From NCBI GenBank assembly GCA_003864495.1, contig ML133460.1, positions 310,001 through 374,000 on the forward strand: a DNA stretch of 64,000 nt, written 5' to 3'. The position numbers and the translations under genes are program-made. Below the pieces are notes generated by a model. The model was not told where the DNA came from, made no database searches, and worked only from the letters and a program-made list of their open reading frames with translations. How positions within the stretch are numbered: position 1 is the first letter of the stretch; each line of letters begins with the position of its first letter. This DNA comes from Nemopilema nomurai (Eukaryota; Cnidaria; Scyphozoa; Rhizostomeae; Rhizostomatidae). This document shows, piece by piece, positions 1 through 12,496 of the stretch.

Positions 1-1993
1 GACCACCATTTGGCCCACTTTATTGTATCATCCTATTTTATATTACCCTATATACTACCCCTTTTAGCACAGGGGCGCGAGTACTGCTAAACAATTAATT
101 GTTTATGGGTTTGTTTGTAAGTGCTATTTAGGTAAAATGCAATTTGCACATCAGTTAGAGCCAAACAGTGTGCCCTGTGAGTAACCGCAGCTGTGAATCA
201 GAACGATAGGACTCAAAACCGTTTAGGCCCAACATGACCATGTGGTAATGGCAGCGAGAAATACACAGTTTGCCAGGCTGACTAAATCTTGGAGTCACCA
301 CTGATCCAGTCCATAAAGATGATGAACCACTTTGCAAACCGGACCTTGGACCTTGGAGACCATGAAATGGCAGCAGATAATCTTGTTTGAATTTGCCACT
401 TATATTTTGTTGTCAGAAGCATACTGCAAGCGAAATTGTCTTTTGAGATAGAGGCGCAAAACTCAGTTGCGGTGAAAATTAAAGGCGAATACATGAATGG
501 AGTGGGACTTATGTTGAGCCATCTCGCTGCCAAACAATTCTAACGTCCTGAAAAGTTTTGGTGTAGTTATTGCACACTTTGCTTTAAGGGAATAGAAGCA
601 TACATCAAGCACTTCCTAAAAGTAGTCAATACAGAGCCTGCGCAGTGTAGTCACATTGTAACTGAGCACGTGAAGTAGATTAACTAGCGTATCGCGCGCA
701 ATCTATAGTGAAAAAGACCACGTGAAATGGTAGGTGGACACTTGTGATTGATTGATGCTTAATTGACAGTTCGAGGTTGCTGGCTCAGATCCACGTAAAT
801 ATGCTTCAATTACCTTTAAAGCCTTTGCCAAACTGGACAGAATTATTTGCCGATAATGTTGCTCGAAATTTTGCTGATTTCTTTGTCGTTAAAACGTGGT
901 GGCGAAACTGGGCAACATTGTGGTGCAACATCTTTTGTGGTGTTGTCAAAACAGCGCGCCTGCAATGATTTGCTAAGTGTTGTTTCAGTGTTTCAAAAAA
1001 TCGGATAAGTATGGCAGTAAGAAAGCAGGGCCCATTGTCTTGCGGGGCCCAAAATAAGGAGCTGGCTGGTTGTCTTATATCATTCCTTATAAAAGAAACT
1101 TATTTAAATAAGTTCCTTATAAAAGCTCTGTATTCTACCGAAGCCTTCTAAGTTTGTCATCTCTGAGCAACAGAGAATGACTTTTTGGAGGAATTTTTGA
1201 AGAAAATTGGGAGGCAACCATAATTCCTGGAAAAAACTTTTCTACAACACACCGGGGAGTTGGTGCTCTATGCGCAACTATTCTATATAAATAACAAGTA
1301 TATAAACTACATCATATAACCAGAGCAGACATTCTAATTGAACCTAAAAACCTGCTTGATAATAGACAATGTGTTACAACGGCAATAATATGCAATATGT
1401 AATGGCTTAAAAGAAAGGTATTAACATAATCGACATTGTAAATAGAGAGAAATAATTAATTTTACACTTGGTTGAATAAAAGACGAGCACTCCTCTCCAG
1501 ACGAGCAGATTGAAAGGGGGCAGTGAAAGTCATTAACTCGTACTCCTCTCTTGTGCAAATGCGCCGTTAAGTCACATGACTTTTGACTACATGTTGAAAG
1601 TAGAGATTTAACCTAGAGCTTTTTATGTTGATTTGATTCATGAAAGATGATCACGTAAGAGTGCGTTGCTATTTGCCTCACTCTCCACCATTCAATGGCG
1701 CGAAACGCCTCTTACATCTGGCGTGGGCTCACTCTCCTTTACAGTTAGGTTAAGGAGCCGCTCTCTTTATGCTGGGTACCTTTTGGCACCTTCCCAAGTG
1801 AATAGGCAATCAATAAAACGATGCGGATCCTTCTCAACACAAACAATACCGAGCTGTTTTGCCACCCCTTTATTGAAGTAATTGTTGCACGCCACAATCA
1901 ACCTGAATGTGCATTGTGTGACATTATCACACATGGGAAATGAGATTTGCACTGGCAATCAACAGGAAAGAATCCAAGTTGGAAGAAGGCAAT
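1..1993. other. Upstream non-coding region of the SLC43 gene
   Basis: No convincing coding region was found here; the short open frames lack recognisable domains and splice partners. A perfect 18-bp palindrome (AACTTATTTAAATAAGTT, near 1100-1117) is flanked by two direct copies of CCTTATAAAAG. The segment presumably contains the promoter and 5' UTR of the transporter that follows, but I could not place a transcription start. Confidence 0.5.
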
Positions 1994-4900
1994 ATGGCGC
2001 TTGCTCCTGTTTATAGTGCTTCTTACCTGAGGCTGTACTTCATTTTTGCAGCTATCGAAGTGATTCTGATGTCCGGCATTACCTACGGATGGGCATCCAT
2101 AGCCTTTCTTTTTAGGGAGCAAGGATTTTTCGGATTCCTTTGCCCAGCGAAGAACAGGACAGTAAGTGCGAAGCAACAAAGTCAAGAAAAAGGTTTATCT
2201 TGCCTTTCGCAGGACGAGCGCTTGAACCTGGTCTTCAATATAGCCGTGGCTTTGCTCTGTGGATCAAAATTACTCATTGGGGCGTTCACTGACAAATATG
2301 GGCCTAGAAGCTCTCAAATTGTTGGAGGGTGAGATTTTATTTTAATTTAGCTCGTTGTTATTACAAAACAAAAACTACTTGCAACTCTGTCGATCTTTGC
2401 TTTTCTCGTCGTCAAGTTTCATCAGACTTTGCTTGTGAGTATATAAATTGTACCTAGAACCGATTTTCTATTATAATTTATGTAAAGATTCTAAAGGGCG
2501 CCCTCTATACTCTCTTGTTAACTATCCCCATGCATTTTTGAATTTATACTTATACTTTAATGAAACGCTAAGAAAAGCCTAAAGCTTAGTCTGATTTGTT
2601 CTTGCAGAAAAATGTTTTCTACCAATGTAATGAAAATCCGAATAAAATGACTTTGCTTTTTGAAACAAAAGCTGTCTTCGCATTTAAATGAACTGTTTTT
2701 ATTCATGTAGTTTCTCTTTTTTCATTCATTTTATTGATAATTTTTGCACACTTTTGAGCTCTTGCTACATCGATTTGAACTTTACTGCACTCGAGGTCCT
2801 TTCCCCTCAAAATGCTGATACAAATGAGCGTTTTAAGCCTTGCAAAATTTGTGGTCTTGTCCTTAACCTCAACCAAATCAATTTTACCTAAGGTTTTTCG
2901 TCTATCCTAAGAGCCTCCAAGAACCAACCACCCGCAAAGTGTGTCCATTTTTGTTAAGCTAGACAGTTTCGGGCACAATTCAGAAAAATTACAAGTGATT
3001 ATGGAGGAAAATGATGCGACGGCCGTTCTCTCAAATGCTCAAATTGATGTTCTTTGTAAGTAGCTTCTTAAGTGAAGTCTTTGAGACATAAAGTTTTTCC
3101 CAAAGCCCCATCATCATTGTTCGAATCTATTGTTTCAGCGCCCTGTACGTTTCTGCTGGATTTGGATTGGCATTTATCACGAAAGGTAATGTTATATAAC
3201 CGTTTATTAAAACGTGTAGTAGAATTCTCAAAATAACTGGGAATGAACAGAAAGACCTAAGAAAAAGACTGAGTCGAATTGACCTGACGCTGAACTAATG
3301 TGGACGAGCTAAACTAAACTGATTAGGGTTGCGTTGGATGTCTGGCTGAGCTTAGCTTGACTGAGCTGAGCCGGGCTGAGCTGGGTTAAGTTGAGCAAAG
3401 TTAAGTCGAGTTGAGCTATGCTGAGTTGAGTTCAGCTAGGCTAAACTAAAGATAGGTTGGTCGGATGTCTGGCTGAGCTTAGCTTGACTAAGCTGAGCCG
3501 GGCTGAGCTGGGTTAAGTTGAGCAAAGTTAAGTCGAGTTGAGCTATGCTGAGTTGAGTTCAGCTAGGCTAAACTAGATAGATATGTGTTTGTCGAGTTAA
3601 CCTTAGCTTGACTGAGCTGAGCCGGGCTGAGCTGGGTTAAGTTGAGCAAAGTTAAGTCGAGTTGAGCTATGCTGAGTTGAGTTCAGCTAGGCTAAACTAG
3701 ATAGATATGTGTTTGTCGAGTTAACCTTAGCTTGACTGAGCTGAGCCGGGCTGAGCTGGGTTAAGTTGAGCAAAGTTAAGTCGAGTTGAGCTATGCTGAG
3801 TTGAGTTCAGCTAGGCTAAACTAAACTGATTAGGGTTGTGTCGGATGTCTGGCTGAGCTTAGCTTGACTAAGCTGAGCCGGGCTGAGCTGGGTTAAGTTG
3901 AGCAAAGTTAAGTCGAGTTGAGCTATGCTGAGTTGAGTTCAGCTAGGCTAAACTAGATAGATATGTGTTTGTCGAGTTAACCTTAGCTTGACTGAGCTGA
4001 GCCGGGCTGAGCTGGGTTAAGTTGAGCAAAGTTAAGTCGAGTTGAGCTATGCTGAGTTGAGTTCAGCTAGGCTAAACTAGATAGATATGTGTTTGTCGAG
4101 TTAACCTTAGCTTGACTGAGCTGAGCCGGGCTGAGCTGGGTTAAGTTGAGCAAAGTTAAGTCGAGTTGAGCTATGCTGAGTTGAGTTCAGCTAGGCTAAA
4201 CTAAACTGATTAGGGTTGTGTCGGATGTCTGGCTGAGCTTTGCTTGACTGAGCTGAGCCGGGCTGAGCTGGGTTAAGTTGAGCAAAGTTAAGTCGAGTTG
4301 AGCTATGCTGAGTTGAGTTCAGCTAGGCTAAACTAGATAGATATGTGTTTGTCGAGTTAACCTTAGCTTGACTGAGCTGAGCCGGGCTGAGCTGGGTTAA
4401 GTTGAGCAAAGTTAAGTCGAGTTGAGCTATGCTGAGTTGAGTTCAGCTAGGCTAAACTAGATAGATATGTGTTTGTCGAGTTAACCTTAGCTTGACTGAG
4501 CTGAGCCGGGCTGAGCTGAGATGATTTCATCTAGGCTGAGCTGAGACAAGGTGTGCTAGGTAGAGTTGAGCTTAGCTTGACTAAGCCGAGCCAGGTTGAG
4601 CTGGGCTTTGTTTGAGTTTAGTTTAGCTATAGTCAGCTAAGGCGGATTGAGCAGAGCTAGACTTAGTTAAGGCGAAGAACTGAGCTCGGCCAGACTGAGA
4701 CCGAGCTGGACTCAGCCTTGTTAAGATGAAACGAATTGAATTATGTTAGTTTTAGTTAAAATGAACATGGCTAGTTGAAGCTTAGTGGTGTGTGGATCAA
4801 GACTCCATAGATCATTCAATAGACCTGGAAAGACTATCTAGCTCATCACAAGTAAAAATCTTTTTCATGGTTCTGTTATTCCACGTTTGCAAACAGACAC

Positions 4901-7900
4901 TGTATTATTATTTCTTTGCTTATCCTATATCACTTATCAATACTTTTTTCCATGCAGAAAATTCAAACGTCTTATTCTTTATATTCTCTACCTTCTGCGT
5001 TGGTGGTGGATTCATTGCTGTTGCCAAGTACCAGGTAAGATATGCCATTGAGCGTCAACAATGTGGTCCGATAGGGAGGTATCACAGGACATCACAACAC
5101 ATCAAAGGTCCTTGCATGCGGGAAATTTAGAAGTTATCTAAGTTGTTCCTAGTTTTGATCTGCTACTAAGAAATATTTAAGAGCACATTGTGGCCAACGG
5201 GTGTTAGGCAGTATTCTATGAACTTGCTTTCATTTAGCATTTGTACAGTTACCGTCAATATTGAGCCTTATTATTCTCATTATTAGCACGAAATGGTTTT
5301 TAGTGGGAGTCATCTCAGTTCTCTTGGCCATCTTTGACTCACCTGTACATTAGTCTCTGCTGTTCATTGAACTTAAAAGATCGGTTTACTTCATCTCTCT
5401 TTTAGGTATCAAGAATCATTTACCGAAACAACAAGTCTCTTGTGCTATCTGTTTTGCACGGCGCATTTGACTCATCGGCAGCCGTTCTTTTGGTTTTCAA
5501 GGTGAATTAGTTATGTATTCTTTAACTTAATTATCAATTTTGTTAGGTCTCTTTAACTAGAAGCTCTAGAGTCTGTCTACACACTATCTATAAGAATAAC
5601 CATTCAGTCCTTTTCACTTGGACTCTTCTAAAAAATGCGAAGGAGACACCGATTTGTCATCAGTGCGCTCACACGATTCTTTATTGTCTGTTGATCCGCA
5701 ACTGGTTAGTTATTTTGTCAGCTTTTGGTAATTTTATCACGATTGCATACTCTGAGGAGCGTCGGGCGAAAAGTATTTAAAAGTATACGTTTTTGCTGTC
5801 CCTTGCTATTGTGAAGCTTCTATTTCATAACATTGGCTATCCTGTTTGTATCTGAGCCCTAATTCCAATTGCTCTCAAATACTGCCGTTCTCTTCAGGTC
5901 ATTCACGAAATGGGAATAAGCATCAAGCTTATCAGCTTGTTCTACACGTGTCTGTGCTTTGTGTTGATTACCATTTCCACCGTCGTACTCACTCCATCAC
6001 ACAAGACCTTGCTTGCGATTGTCAGGGAAGAAGAATATGGAAATGTCGTTAACGAAATAGCTAAAAGGTAGTCCTATGCAGGAATTATTACTAAACCAAA
6101 ATCACACGTTGTTGCAATCGCAATTTCTTTTTCTCGCAAACTAGTCTTTAGTAATTGACATTCATACGACATGTCAAAGTCAATTGCGGAATTCTGTAAC
6201 AACCCTGATTTACCAAAGAACGATTTTTAAGGGTAACAGGGGCTCAATCCGATTTGAGAGCATGATTTGCTTTCTTCAAACACTTACTTATAAATTGTCA
6301 TTCTAAAGCGAAATGTCCCTTCAGTTCTCTTGTCTTGATTTGTCATCAATTTATTTCAACTATGCTCATAGTAATTAAGTCCAAACTAATGAGGCCTAAT
6401 GAAGTATTAATGATCCACTTCAACTTTTCCGATCAGCAGCCGTCGGTACAGTGCAACGGAAAGCATCGACTCCATTTCCTTTCCAGATGAACATGCCTAC
6501 AAAAGCATCCACCAAAAGATCCTCAGGATACCGGGTACGCCATATACCGGATACCGAGCACGCCATATATCGGATACCGGGCATATAATGGTTTGCTGAA
6601 AATGGGCAGGTTGCCATGTTTAACAGGACATCAGCATCTAGACATCCCCATTAGGTTGCCATTTATGTACCTTGGAAAATCGAGAAGTTTTTTATGCCAG
6701 TGAAAGTTTTCTTCAGCAAACTGGCCATGAAAACGGTGGATTTCAGGATTTCCAGGAACCCCTTCGAACAAGGCTTTCAATATGCCTTTCCCAATATAGA
6801 AACTGTAGGCTATTACTGAAGACATGACAGATGATATTAAATCAATTCTGTTCGAAAACTGTTTTGTGATTCTGCTTTATGTCACAAGCTCCCGGTTTTA
6901 TCATAATGGTGTAACGAACTCGGTAATAAAAAGAAAGATTAACCTCATATGAATATTTTGTGGTTAATAAAAACTTACGTATGAATTTTCTCCTCTGTCC
7001 AAAGAAACTCTTAAGGAATCGATTTGCTTCCCATTGTACATTTACGAGCTGATGTTTCTTGCCGTGATGCAACTCAAATTGTGGTTCTACATTGGAAGCC
7101 TTGACGAGCTACTGAAGATAAGCTTCAAGGATGACCTTGACTCAGGTAGTCTTTTCGTTTGTTCCATCAATTTACATGATCATCGCCACATTGCTTTTCA
7201 TTTATCGAAAGCCCCATTCTTGTAAGCCACAGATGATAACCAAAGTCTCGTGTTTTATCGTTATAACAAAATCTTTATCTCTTTCTGATCGTCTAATCGA
7301 GAAAAAAATGATTCATTCAAAAGAAATGGGGACCATATCTATATGCTACGCTGTCTCCCTCCCACTGACAATGCCCCGCAGCCTTTCCATTTATTTTTTA
7401 ACCGTTTCAGTTGACCGCTATACGACCATATTCGGCTACACCCAACTATGCGGCATTTTGACTGGCCCGGTGGTTGGTTGCATTTTCGACAGAGGCATCA
7501 TCAAGTGTTCCAAGTCGTACAATGAGGAGGAGACTCTGTTGGTGGCCTCGCCCGTAAGAGGCCATCTCATAAGGATGAAGCAAAGCGTTTTGCCATTTCT
7601 CATAACTAGTATGCTGGGTATTGTCCTTTCACTGCTGACAGTCATCAAGTGGAAACCTGGATTGGTAAGATAATCTATATCAATGGAATCTTTAAAAGGA
7701 CTTTTTTAAGGACAGCCGGTCTTTTTCTCTCATGTTGAACCTGCATCTAGGGATTTGCTGTGGTACTGAAGGATCCACGCTCGCTTGTGTAGCGTTTTCC
7801 GCGCAAAAGATCATTTATAGTATTTGTTGACAAGGGCATCTTTCTTGGTTTGTATTGAGTTGCTCCACTGCCGCCCTTGCAAACATTTCCTTTCGGGGCC

Positions 7901-10511
7901 ACACACATTTCGCTACAGAATTAGCTATGGAAAATCTATCTTCTTCTTCTATTTTCTTAGAGCTTATGATGATATCACTACTTTACTTCTTTCCAAAATA
8001 TACCCGACCAAAGCCGGAGGCCATGTTTTTACAACGCATTATGCAAAATGGCATTGATAAACCAAACCGGTCATTTACATGATAGGGTCAGATTGTGGCC
8101 TCAATCCTCAAATGCCTTTGAGATGTTTCCCTCCCTTAAAAGCCATTTGAGTCCTGTTATACAAGAAGGCTGCTCAAGTCCAACTTAAATTGCGCGTTTC
8201 AAAAAGAAATCTCTGTTCAACGCACCGCATTGCCAACTGGTTTTCAGGAAAATTTGATGACCAAGATAATGATGTCTAATTTGTGATGCAAAAGCTTTGT
8301 ATTTGCCTGCCATTACCTGTTAGCCACGACCGCAGGGTTTCGCAAGTCTAGGCCACACTGTTGCATTGCTGGTGTTTTTAGACCTCGTGCCTCTCTTCTG
8401 CCCCCTTCCCCTCCTCTTCTAAGTGATCCATCGTTCATGATACTGCATTCGTTTTTTAGATCATATCATTCATTCTTCATGTTGTCATCAGGGGATTCCT
8501 GTACGCTTGTCATGCCGCTTTCATCGGACTAGCGTACGTTTTTCTTTCCTTTTCGTTTCGCTGTTCAGTCACCTTAAGAATGCATACCCATGCAGCGTTA
8601 CATCGAAGTAAACCACAAATACAAGAGAATTCCAATTCTGGAAGAAAACACGCAATTTAGGAAATCTCATGAAGCTTAACACCATGACTCTGGACATGTC
8701 AATGCATTTCTCAACATATACATAATGGTGTATATTATCAAGTAACTTTGAAGATAAAAAGTTTTTTCCATTTCATGGACTGCAAGCCCGCTTGACTGAG
8801 TACCATTATCCCTTGTAGATTCAAGCCACAGTTCTTTGGCACTCTTTATGGCCTTGGTATCTTTCTCGCTGGCTTGGTTGGGCTGCTGGAATACTTTCTT
8901 TACACTGCAACGCACATGTGGTTGTACGGAGATCCGTTCCTGGTAAGAACAGCCTCACGAACTAACGTCCACCCATTGCACACCAAAAATTGATTTTTGT
9001 CGATTTTCAAAGTCTTAAGCGTTAAGGCAGGCCGTAAGCGGAAAGTTCTCTAACTGTCTGTGGTGCTAAAATTTCTTGTTTCCTTATTGTCTATAATGCG
9101 GCATTTAAGTTGGGCTTGATCATGCAGAAGAAAACGTCGCGTCGTCGTACGCTGTGGCAATGAACGTTCACCTTGAACATAAACTAGAATCTGTGAGCAG
9201 TTTTCGCCACATTTAACAAGATGTCCAACACTTTACAAGATATATAAGCTCATCAACACGTTTTGTGGCTGCCTTCAGCTTCTTTCGGCAATCAAACCCT
9301 GTTTCCTTTCCAGATCAAATGTGAACTTACACGTTCACAATTTCCTTAACTGAGTAGTGGAAAGTTTCCAAGTAGACTGCACCTTAGCACGATTTTCACA
9401 GAAATCGTTTCCATAAGGCGAGATGGGTGCATCATGTTTTACAGTCAGTAGCGAATATAGCCCGAAAATACTGGGGGAGGGGGGGGGGGGGCATCACAGA
9501 GAATCCTGGAATAGTATTGAACGGACACAATATATTTATAAAGTGTCCGCCTTACTTAAAGGCAGGGGGTGGATCAAGAGAGTGTACACCTTATATAACA
9601 ATTTCCAACTTTAACTCATGATAAAATGGTCCTCTATTCACGTTCAATAAAAATAATTTCAAGTAAATTTCTTAAAAGCAGTATTATATAGTCTGAACGT
9701 AACTAAAGGTATCTATTTTTGGAGACTGCGCCACGGTATTGAGCCTGGGAGCGCTAAGAATCGAGTTTATTGACATAGGAGGACCAACCATGGTTGGGTC
9801 AGACGCGAATAAAAATTTTTGAAATTGTGCGTTCTAGAGTGGCTAAAGATGCATTCCCAGGATTAATATTAAAAAAGAAAAAACCTCAGAATTGACAGTT
9901 CGATTATACTAATTGATTACTGACTTTTTAGTTGATAGCTACGACGGGCCACATGGTAGATAAATTAAGACAAGATAGCCATTTGTTGATAATATTTCAT
10001 TGACATATCCATGAATTATCAGGTTAAGCAAATACTTTTACATAATGGGTAAAGACATAATCAGTACGTTTCGGGACGAGCTTGTCCTGTCCTTGGCTGT
10101 GAGAGGGGAAAACCAAAATTGGATATATATATGGAAACGTGGTGAATAATTAACCTAAAACAATAGATACCTAGATAAACAGGCAGAAATACCTAAATAT
10201 TTACTTTGCTCGGTTATCTCCATACTTAGGTACTACTGTCTGTTTGCCGTAGGTATCTTTACTTAGGTATCTGCTTACAGTGGGAGGTATCTGCTTACAG
10301 TGGTGTTAATTATGAGATCAGTCACAACCTCCCACTTTCTCAGTTCAGTTTTTCAAATGGTTTTTCTAATTGTCTTCAGATAAATCTTGTCCTGTTGGTG
10401 CTTGTTGTTCTAACAACAATTTTCGTCTACTATCTAATGCAACACTGCAAGAAGATTGAAGCAGATCTACACCAGACAGTTATCATGTACGGAACAGAAA
10501 CACCATCATAA
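1994..10511 (+). CDS. SLC43-family (LAT3/LAT4-like) major facilitator transporter, 12 exons
   Basis: Multi-pass plasma-membrane transporter of the SLC43 branch of the major facilitator superfamily, whose characterised members carry large neutral amino acids or nucleobases. Exons: 1994-2328, 3139-3185, 4958-5034, 5406-5501, 5898-6067, 6437-6534, 6655-6699 or 6655-6735, 7005-7145, 7411-7664, 8460-8533, 8819-8942, 10380-10511. All junctions keep phase and give 530 or 542 residues, close to the family's ~490-560. Exon 1 encodes the first membrane helix with GWASI, a Cys/Asn-rich extracellular loop (CPAKNRT, potential N-glycosylation site) and MFS motif A as GAFTDKYGPR. Exons 6-7 encode the central cytoplasmic loop and start the C-terminal half (YELMFLAVMQLKLWFY). 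Later exons give the remaining helices and a short tail ending ETPS. MALAP (1994) is preferred over an in-frame Met at 1940 because family N-termini are short. The substrate cannot be told from sequence. The donor of the seventh exon is ambiguous. Confidence 0.85.
3310..4520. repeat. GAGCT-rich minisatellite with A-B-B higher-order structure
   Basis: Tandem array wholly inside intron 2 of the SLC43 gene. Two unit types share a core rich in GAGCT/GGGCT/TTGAG steps. They differ at their left edge: type A begins GATTAGGGTTG (3322, 3828, 4208, with a variant near 3451) and type B begins GATAGATATGTGTTTGTCG (3576, 3700, 3956, 4080, 4336, 4460). Spacings of 124 and 128 bp combine into a 380-bp A-B-B period (3828 to 4208). 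Copies are nearly identical, indicating recent expansion. Confidence 0.95.
4521..4780. repeat. Degenerate margin of the GAGCT-rich array
   Basis: The same GCTGAGC/TTGAGC vocabulary continues, but with many substitutions and no regular period, as expected at the decayed edge of a satellite. It ends about 180 bp before exon 3 of the transporter. Confidence 0.7.
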
Positions 10512-12016
10512 CTTGTTGATCTTACGATTGTTCATTAGAATTGGTATTACTCTTCAATTTCATGGGACTTCTATTTTAAGCGACTTATTTTAGAATTAAT
10601 TTTGAAATTAATTCAGTAACCTAATGCATCACTTTTTCGCATGGATATTCGAATCTTTACGAGGGACCCACGTGGCACTTTCTACCCACGAGGCACTTTC
10701 TACCCACGAGGCACTTTCTACCCACGAGGCACTTTCTACCCAAGGGCCTTTTGGAATTCTGGCAATACCGGCCAAAAAACTAAGCTTTAACAACATCCCA
10801 TTCATCGTTTTAAGGAAGTTATGATTTCAAGATTCTTTCGAATATCTACAAATGATAATATTGGCATATCTTGATAAGGGTCCAAGTTTTCCACGATAAT
10901 CGCATCGGTGCATGTGTTAACTTTGCGGAAAGGAATGAAGAGCCTTCGTGAAATCGTTCGATGATTTGATGAATTCATAAAACCAACCATGGTAGCAACC
11001 TTTTGACAGTCTGCTGAAGGCAGTATAATTTATGTGAAATTACAGAGTAAAGTTGCCCTCGACCAGTGCAGGATTTACTCTAAAAGCCAATTGGCAATCA
11101 TTCCAGGAATCCCATGAAAGTGCTCTCTAGTGGTACCAACAGTCTCCAAAAACGGTGCAACCGGCAAAACAAAACTTTCACTTTCAAAAGCTTTGAGGAT
11201 AGGCTTTCCAATTCAATACGGCTAAGATATCTCTAAACACCATTTAATCCACAAGCTACAGACCACAAACTCCAGAGCCTAAAACCTAACCGCCCCCGGG
11301 CCACAAAAAGTTCTGCACTGTCTGCAAATTTACTATAATTAATATTGTTTAAGCAGCTTCAATTTTGTCGTTAGGACACTTTTCTTCCATATTGTAAATT
11401 AAAATTCACTAATCTCACTGGTCGCCCTACTAAGATTGCTTCTATGTCCGATGAAGTGAAGTAGTAGGAAGAGTGTAATCTTGTCAATACAATGTGAACG
11501 TCATAGTGGGAAAAATTATGTACAAAATCAGTGGAGGAGGGTATCAACCTTTACTAGTTGTAAGAATTATTAGCATGTGAAATAACAGCAAACTAATTCA
11601 AATAAAGGCAATGTAAGCGTGAGGTGCAGACATTTCTGTAATGGATTTTATTCGTTTACTATCTTATTTATTTCTTACATTGATTATGTTTGCCTATGAT
11701 AACCTTTATGAAGCATATTTATTGGTTTGTATGCTGTGTTTCTTTGCAAGCACGATGAAGTGGTGTAACCAGAGTCATTTCATGTGTAGGGTTGGGGCAA
11801 ATAGGCAAATAGAGCAAGAAGTATAATATAATACTGCACAAGTTAATGGATAGCATTTAGTTTGCACAATCAGGGAACTCAGTTGACAATTTTGCTGTGA
11901 GTGTTGGGTGAAAAGCTTTCCAGAATGCTTCCCTGATTTAAAGATTTGGCTCGAATTTTTATTGACTTGCATCTGTTTTCATATGTTTAACTCTAAACTA
12001 ACACTCTTTTAACATC
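10512..12016. other. Intergenic region, SLC43 to ACADS-1
   Basis: The 3' UTR of the transporter presumably lies at the left. I found no supported gene. The only clear structure is a short 18-bp tandem repeat (annotated separately). The open frames at 11641-11826 and 10802-10990 have no recognisable domain or splice partner. Confidence 0.5.
10667..10742. repeat. 18-bp tandem repeat, four copies
   Basis: Four head-to-tail units of the form CCCACGAGGCACTTTCTA (the first with GTGG in place of GAGG), ending in a partial fifth CCCAAGGGCC. The period is a multiple of three, so a reading frame stays open through it (STHEAL repeated), but nothing around it looks coding. Confidence 0.95.
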
Positions 12017-12359
12017 TACCGTAAATCCTCGAATTGCCCCCCCCTCGAAAAATCCCCCACCTCGAATAAGCCCCCCCCTCGAATAAGCTCCCTCGATTTG
12101 TTGATTTTCGACTCCTGAGGTTGCATTTGGCATTTGGGCGAATTACCACAAAAATTTATCTTTTTGTTAATAATTTAATCAAATGTTACTTTATACTTAG
12201 ATTATTTTTAATATTATGAAAAGAAAAAGTTTCAAAAATTATCTTTTTATGAGGCATGTTTCAGGTAATTTTATGAGCCCCTCCCCCTCGAATAAGCCCC
12301 CATCTAAAAATATCAAAAATAAATAAGCCCTCAGGAGGCTAATTCGAGGATTTACGGTA
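12017..12359. mobile_element. MITE with 19-bp terminal inverted repeats and TA flanks
   Basis: The left end TACCGTAAATCCTCGAATT and the right end AATTCGAGGATTTACGGTA are perfect inverted complements bounding 343 bp. The outermost bases are TA on both sides, the usual target of Tc1/mariner-type elements. The interior carries C-rich CCCCCCTCGAATAAGC blocks near the left and related blocks near the right, with no coding capacity. It ends 137 bp before the ACADS-1 start codon. Confidence 0.9.
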
Positions 12360-12496
12360 TTACTTTCCTTCAGCTCTATATCTCTATGTGAGACACGTCA
12401 TGGAAACGAGACCAATTGAACTTTGTCCTTGCCTTTCTCACTCTTGCCACGAAATTCAATTCGTATTATGCAAGTGTATTCGATACTCTAATTTTC

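Noticed and set aside
3310..4520. CRISPR-like array
   Set aside because: Units are contiguous without unique spacers, and the context is a eukaryotic intron; it is a minisatellite.
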